A stretch of DNA of 6,055 nucleotides from Erysipelothrix sp. UBA3383 (GTDB lineage Bacteria; Bacillota_I; Bacilli_A; Erysipelotrichales; Erysipelotrichaceae), in contig DEPV01000066.1 in the NCBI GenBank assembly GCA_002358955.1, forward strand, positions 1 to 6,055. The letters are read 5' to 3'. Under the pieces are notes generated by a model that made no database searches, was not told the origin of the DNA, and worked only from the letters and a program-made list of their open reading frames with translations. The position numbers and the translations under genes were made by a program. Shown here in pieces: positions 4,537 through 6,055 of this stretch; positions within the stretch are counted from its first letter, which is position 1; each line of letters opens with the position of its first letter.

Positions 4537-6055
4537 TTATTTAAGAAGTTCCAATACTGCTTCTGCAGATTGTTTCAATGCGTCTTCTTGACGATTGGAA
4601 ACCCCTAGATTGGTATATACTTGCCCAATTTTAAGTGTGTTGTTATTCATGACTTCGAAGTACTTATCAATTAATGGGTCACAGACATCTTGTTTTTGAA
4701 GTGGTCCAAATGGGTTGGCGAAGTATGATGTGGATAAACCAACTTCATGAGTTGTTGCCATTGCCATACGTCGTCCCATAACAAATGTATCTTTTGCATC
4801 TTCAATGTTAGTAAAGAAATCTGTACCAATTTTATCATCGTAGTTGTTAGCATACAAGAAGTAATCAACTTTATGATCTGATGAGATTGTTTCATAATCA
4901 CTTACCGGCACGATAACACGAGCATTGTTTGCGGATTCAGGATTCATAAAGATTGAACGGTCCATTTGTTGATAAGGTAGACCACGGTCTAAATCATCAA
5001 GACGTACAAATGCACCAATTTCTGTACCTTGGGCCACGATGTTACCATCCACTTCGTGGAAGACGCCCATATCATCAAAGATAACTTCGATGTGATCAAT
5101 ATGATCAGAACCGACATTGGTTAATTCTTCAATGATTTCTGATTTTCCTGCACCAGAGTCACCCATAAATGCGATACCAATTTTCTTGTTTGATTTTGTG
5201 GTTACATTAACCATGGATCCATGAATTGGCAACCAACCTTTATTCATCATATAAACATTGTATGCTGTGAGCATGATTTTCTTCATGTAGCCAAAGTATT
5301 CAATTTTATCAGTATAAGCGATCTTTGCAACAACCATCTTGTTTTTATCATCAATGTGGAATGTTAGTTCATCACTTTTATCTTTGACACCAAATGCAAT
5401 CATGATGTCTGGTTGGCGGGAATTGATTTCTTCTGTTGTTACCAGTTCGAATAGGTTAGAAAGTGATATTCCTGAAAAGATAAAATCTTTATGGAAGTAC
5501 ACATAAGCGAGTAGCGTTCCAATTTTAGCAGGGTAGCAGTAGAATTCATCTTTTGCTAAGTTTAAATCTTGGATTGGATTTGATGCTGCTTCTTGGAAGT
5601 GTCCCTCACGCTTGTTTGTCTTTGGATGTAAGATGAGTGGTGAGTGTAGTAATACTGAATCTACAAAGTGTAGTTTACGGTATTGTTCATAATCTTCAGG
5701 GATTAAGTTTTGTTTTTCGCGTAATGTAATGGCTGCGTTAGTACCTGCTTTTAATTGACGGTAGATCTTATTCTTACGACCTTGAACTTTTTCTTGTAGT
5801 CCACGGTAGAATTTAAGGATGGAGTTATTGAATTCTGTATCTGTATCGATGAAGTTGATGAGTTCTGATTTTGATTTTTTACCTAAGTGAACAATAGAAC
5901 ATCTTTGATATTGTCTCCAGAATACATAGATGTCATCTACGATTTGATTGCATAAACGACGATCTGAGATGAGTGGGTGTTTGATGTCTTCCAGTGGATA
6001 TGCATAGAGCAATCTAGATAAATCAACAATGGAATCTACCAGGGATTCATCGCCT
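4537..6055 (-). CDS. PEP carboxykinase (ATP)-fold protein, divergent (5' end outside window)
   Basis: The frame is open to the right edge, so 505 residues are visible; the TTG at 6012-6010 is internal. Counting from that codon as residue 1, the C-terminal half aligns by eye with ATP-dependent PEP carboxykinase. It has YFGYMKKIM (K245, like E. coli K213), LPIHGSMVNV (H264, like H232; both proteins have 19 residues from K to H), the P-loop GDSGAGKS (284-291), IFDDMG (D313-D314, like D268-D269), NNARVIVP (R365, like R333) and LSTSYFANPFGPL near the end. The P-loop ends GKSE as in HPr kinase, a relative of the same fold. The arginine motif GRSPKD (E. coli R65) is absent from the region where it belongs. 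Instead the N-terminal half is helical and contains YRQLKAGTNAAITLR. Phe codons are 14 TTC to 12 TTT, suggesting strong expression. ATP or another nucleotide is probably bound; classic PEP carboxykinase activity is doubtful. An HPr-kinase-like or other phosphotransfer role is possible. Confidence 0.75.
   Translation of the reverse strand, partial: GDESLVDSIVDLSRLLYAYPLEDIKHPLISDRRLCNQIVDDIYVFWRQYQRCSIVHLGKKSKSELINFIDTDTEFNNSILKFYRGLQEKVQGRKNKIYRQLKAGTNAAITLREKQNLIPEDYEQYRKLHFVDSVLLHSPLILHPKTNKREGHFQEAASNPIQDLNLAKDEFYCYPAKIGTLLAYVYFHKDFIFSGISLSNLFELVTTEEINSRQPDIMIAFGVKDKSDELTFHIDDKNKMVVAKIAYTDKIEYFGYMKKIMLTAYNVYMMNKGWLPIHGSMVNVTTKSNKKIGIAFMGDSGAGKSEIIEELTNVGSDHIDHIEVIFDDMGVFHEVDGNIVAQGTEIGAFVRLDDLDRGLPYQQMDRSIFMNPESANNARVIVPVSDYETISSDHKVDYFLYANNYDDKIGTDFFTNIEDAKDTFVMGRRMAMATTHEVGLSTSYFANPFGPLQKQDVCDPLIDKYFEVMNNNTLKIGQVYTNLGVSNRQEDALKQSAEAVLELLK

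Noticed and set aside
6010..6012. TTG as the start of the PEP-carboxykinase-like gene.
   Set aside because: The frame continues open to the window edge and no ribosome site precedes this codon.

Overview
The window is AT-rich with closely packed genes, strong AGGAGG-type ribosome sites, intrinsic terminators and the standard stop codons. The gene set (a GH112 galactosyl-hexosamine phosphorylase, a small DUF6903-like membrane protein, a YbfQ-type TrhO, a PepV-type dipeptidase and a divergent PEP-carboxykinase-fold protein) suggests a low-GC Bacillota, most likely of the Erysipelotrichia (Erysipelothrix-like). The taxonomic guess is inference from gene content and composition, not from a marker gene.

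Layout, left to right. Bases 1-1264 hold the end of a sugar operon on the plus strand: the C-terminal half of a GH112 phosphorylase, overlapped by a 62-residue two-helix membrane protein and closed by a strong hairpin terminator. Bases 1265-1677 carry no convincing protein gene but are not empty. On the minus strand they hold a promoter-like sequence, a multi-arm inverted-repeat structure, a second hairpin and a good U-tract terminator. Together these look like a transcription unit for an unannotated RNA of about 170 nt. A plus-strand promoter follows. Bases 1678-4514 form a co-directional group: trhO (tRNA uridine-34 hydroxylation), a weak hairpin terminator, a metal-dependent M20 dipeptidase, and a GNAT acetyltransferase 12 nt behind it. 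A perfect 12-bp bidirectional terminator separates this group from a convergent minus-strand gene (4537 to beyond 6055). That gene encodes a protein with most of the ATP-dependent PEP carboxykinase active site but without the recognisable substrate-binding arginine motif.

The sugar operon would feed galactose-1-phosphate and a hexosamine (or another acceptor sugar) into central metabolism. The dipeptidase finishes peptide use, TrhO tunes wobble decoding, and the acetyltransferase substrate is unknown. Phenylalanine codon choice differs sharply across the window. The two edge genes favour TTC and the three middle genes almost always use TTT, which suggests the edge genes are highly expressed. 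The items most worth following up are the minus-strand RNA candidate (about 1323-1490) and the non-canonical PEP-carboxykinase-like protein.
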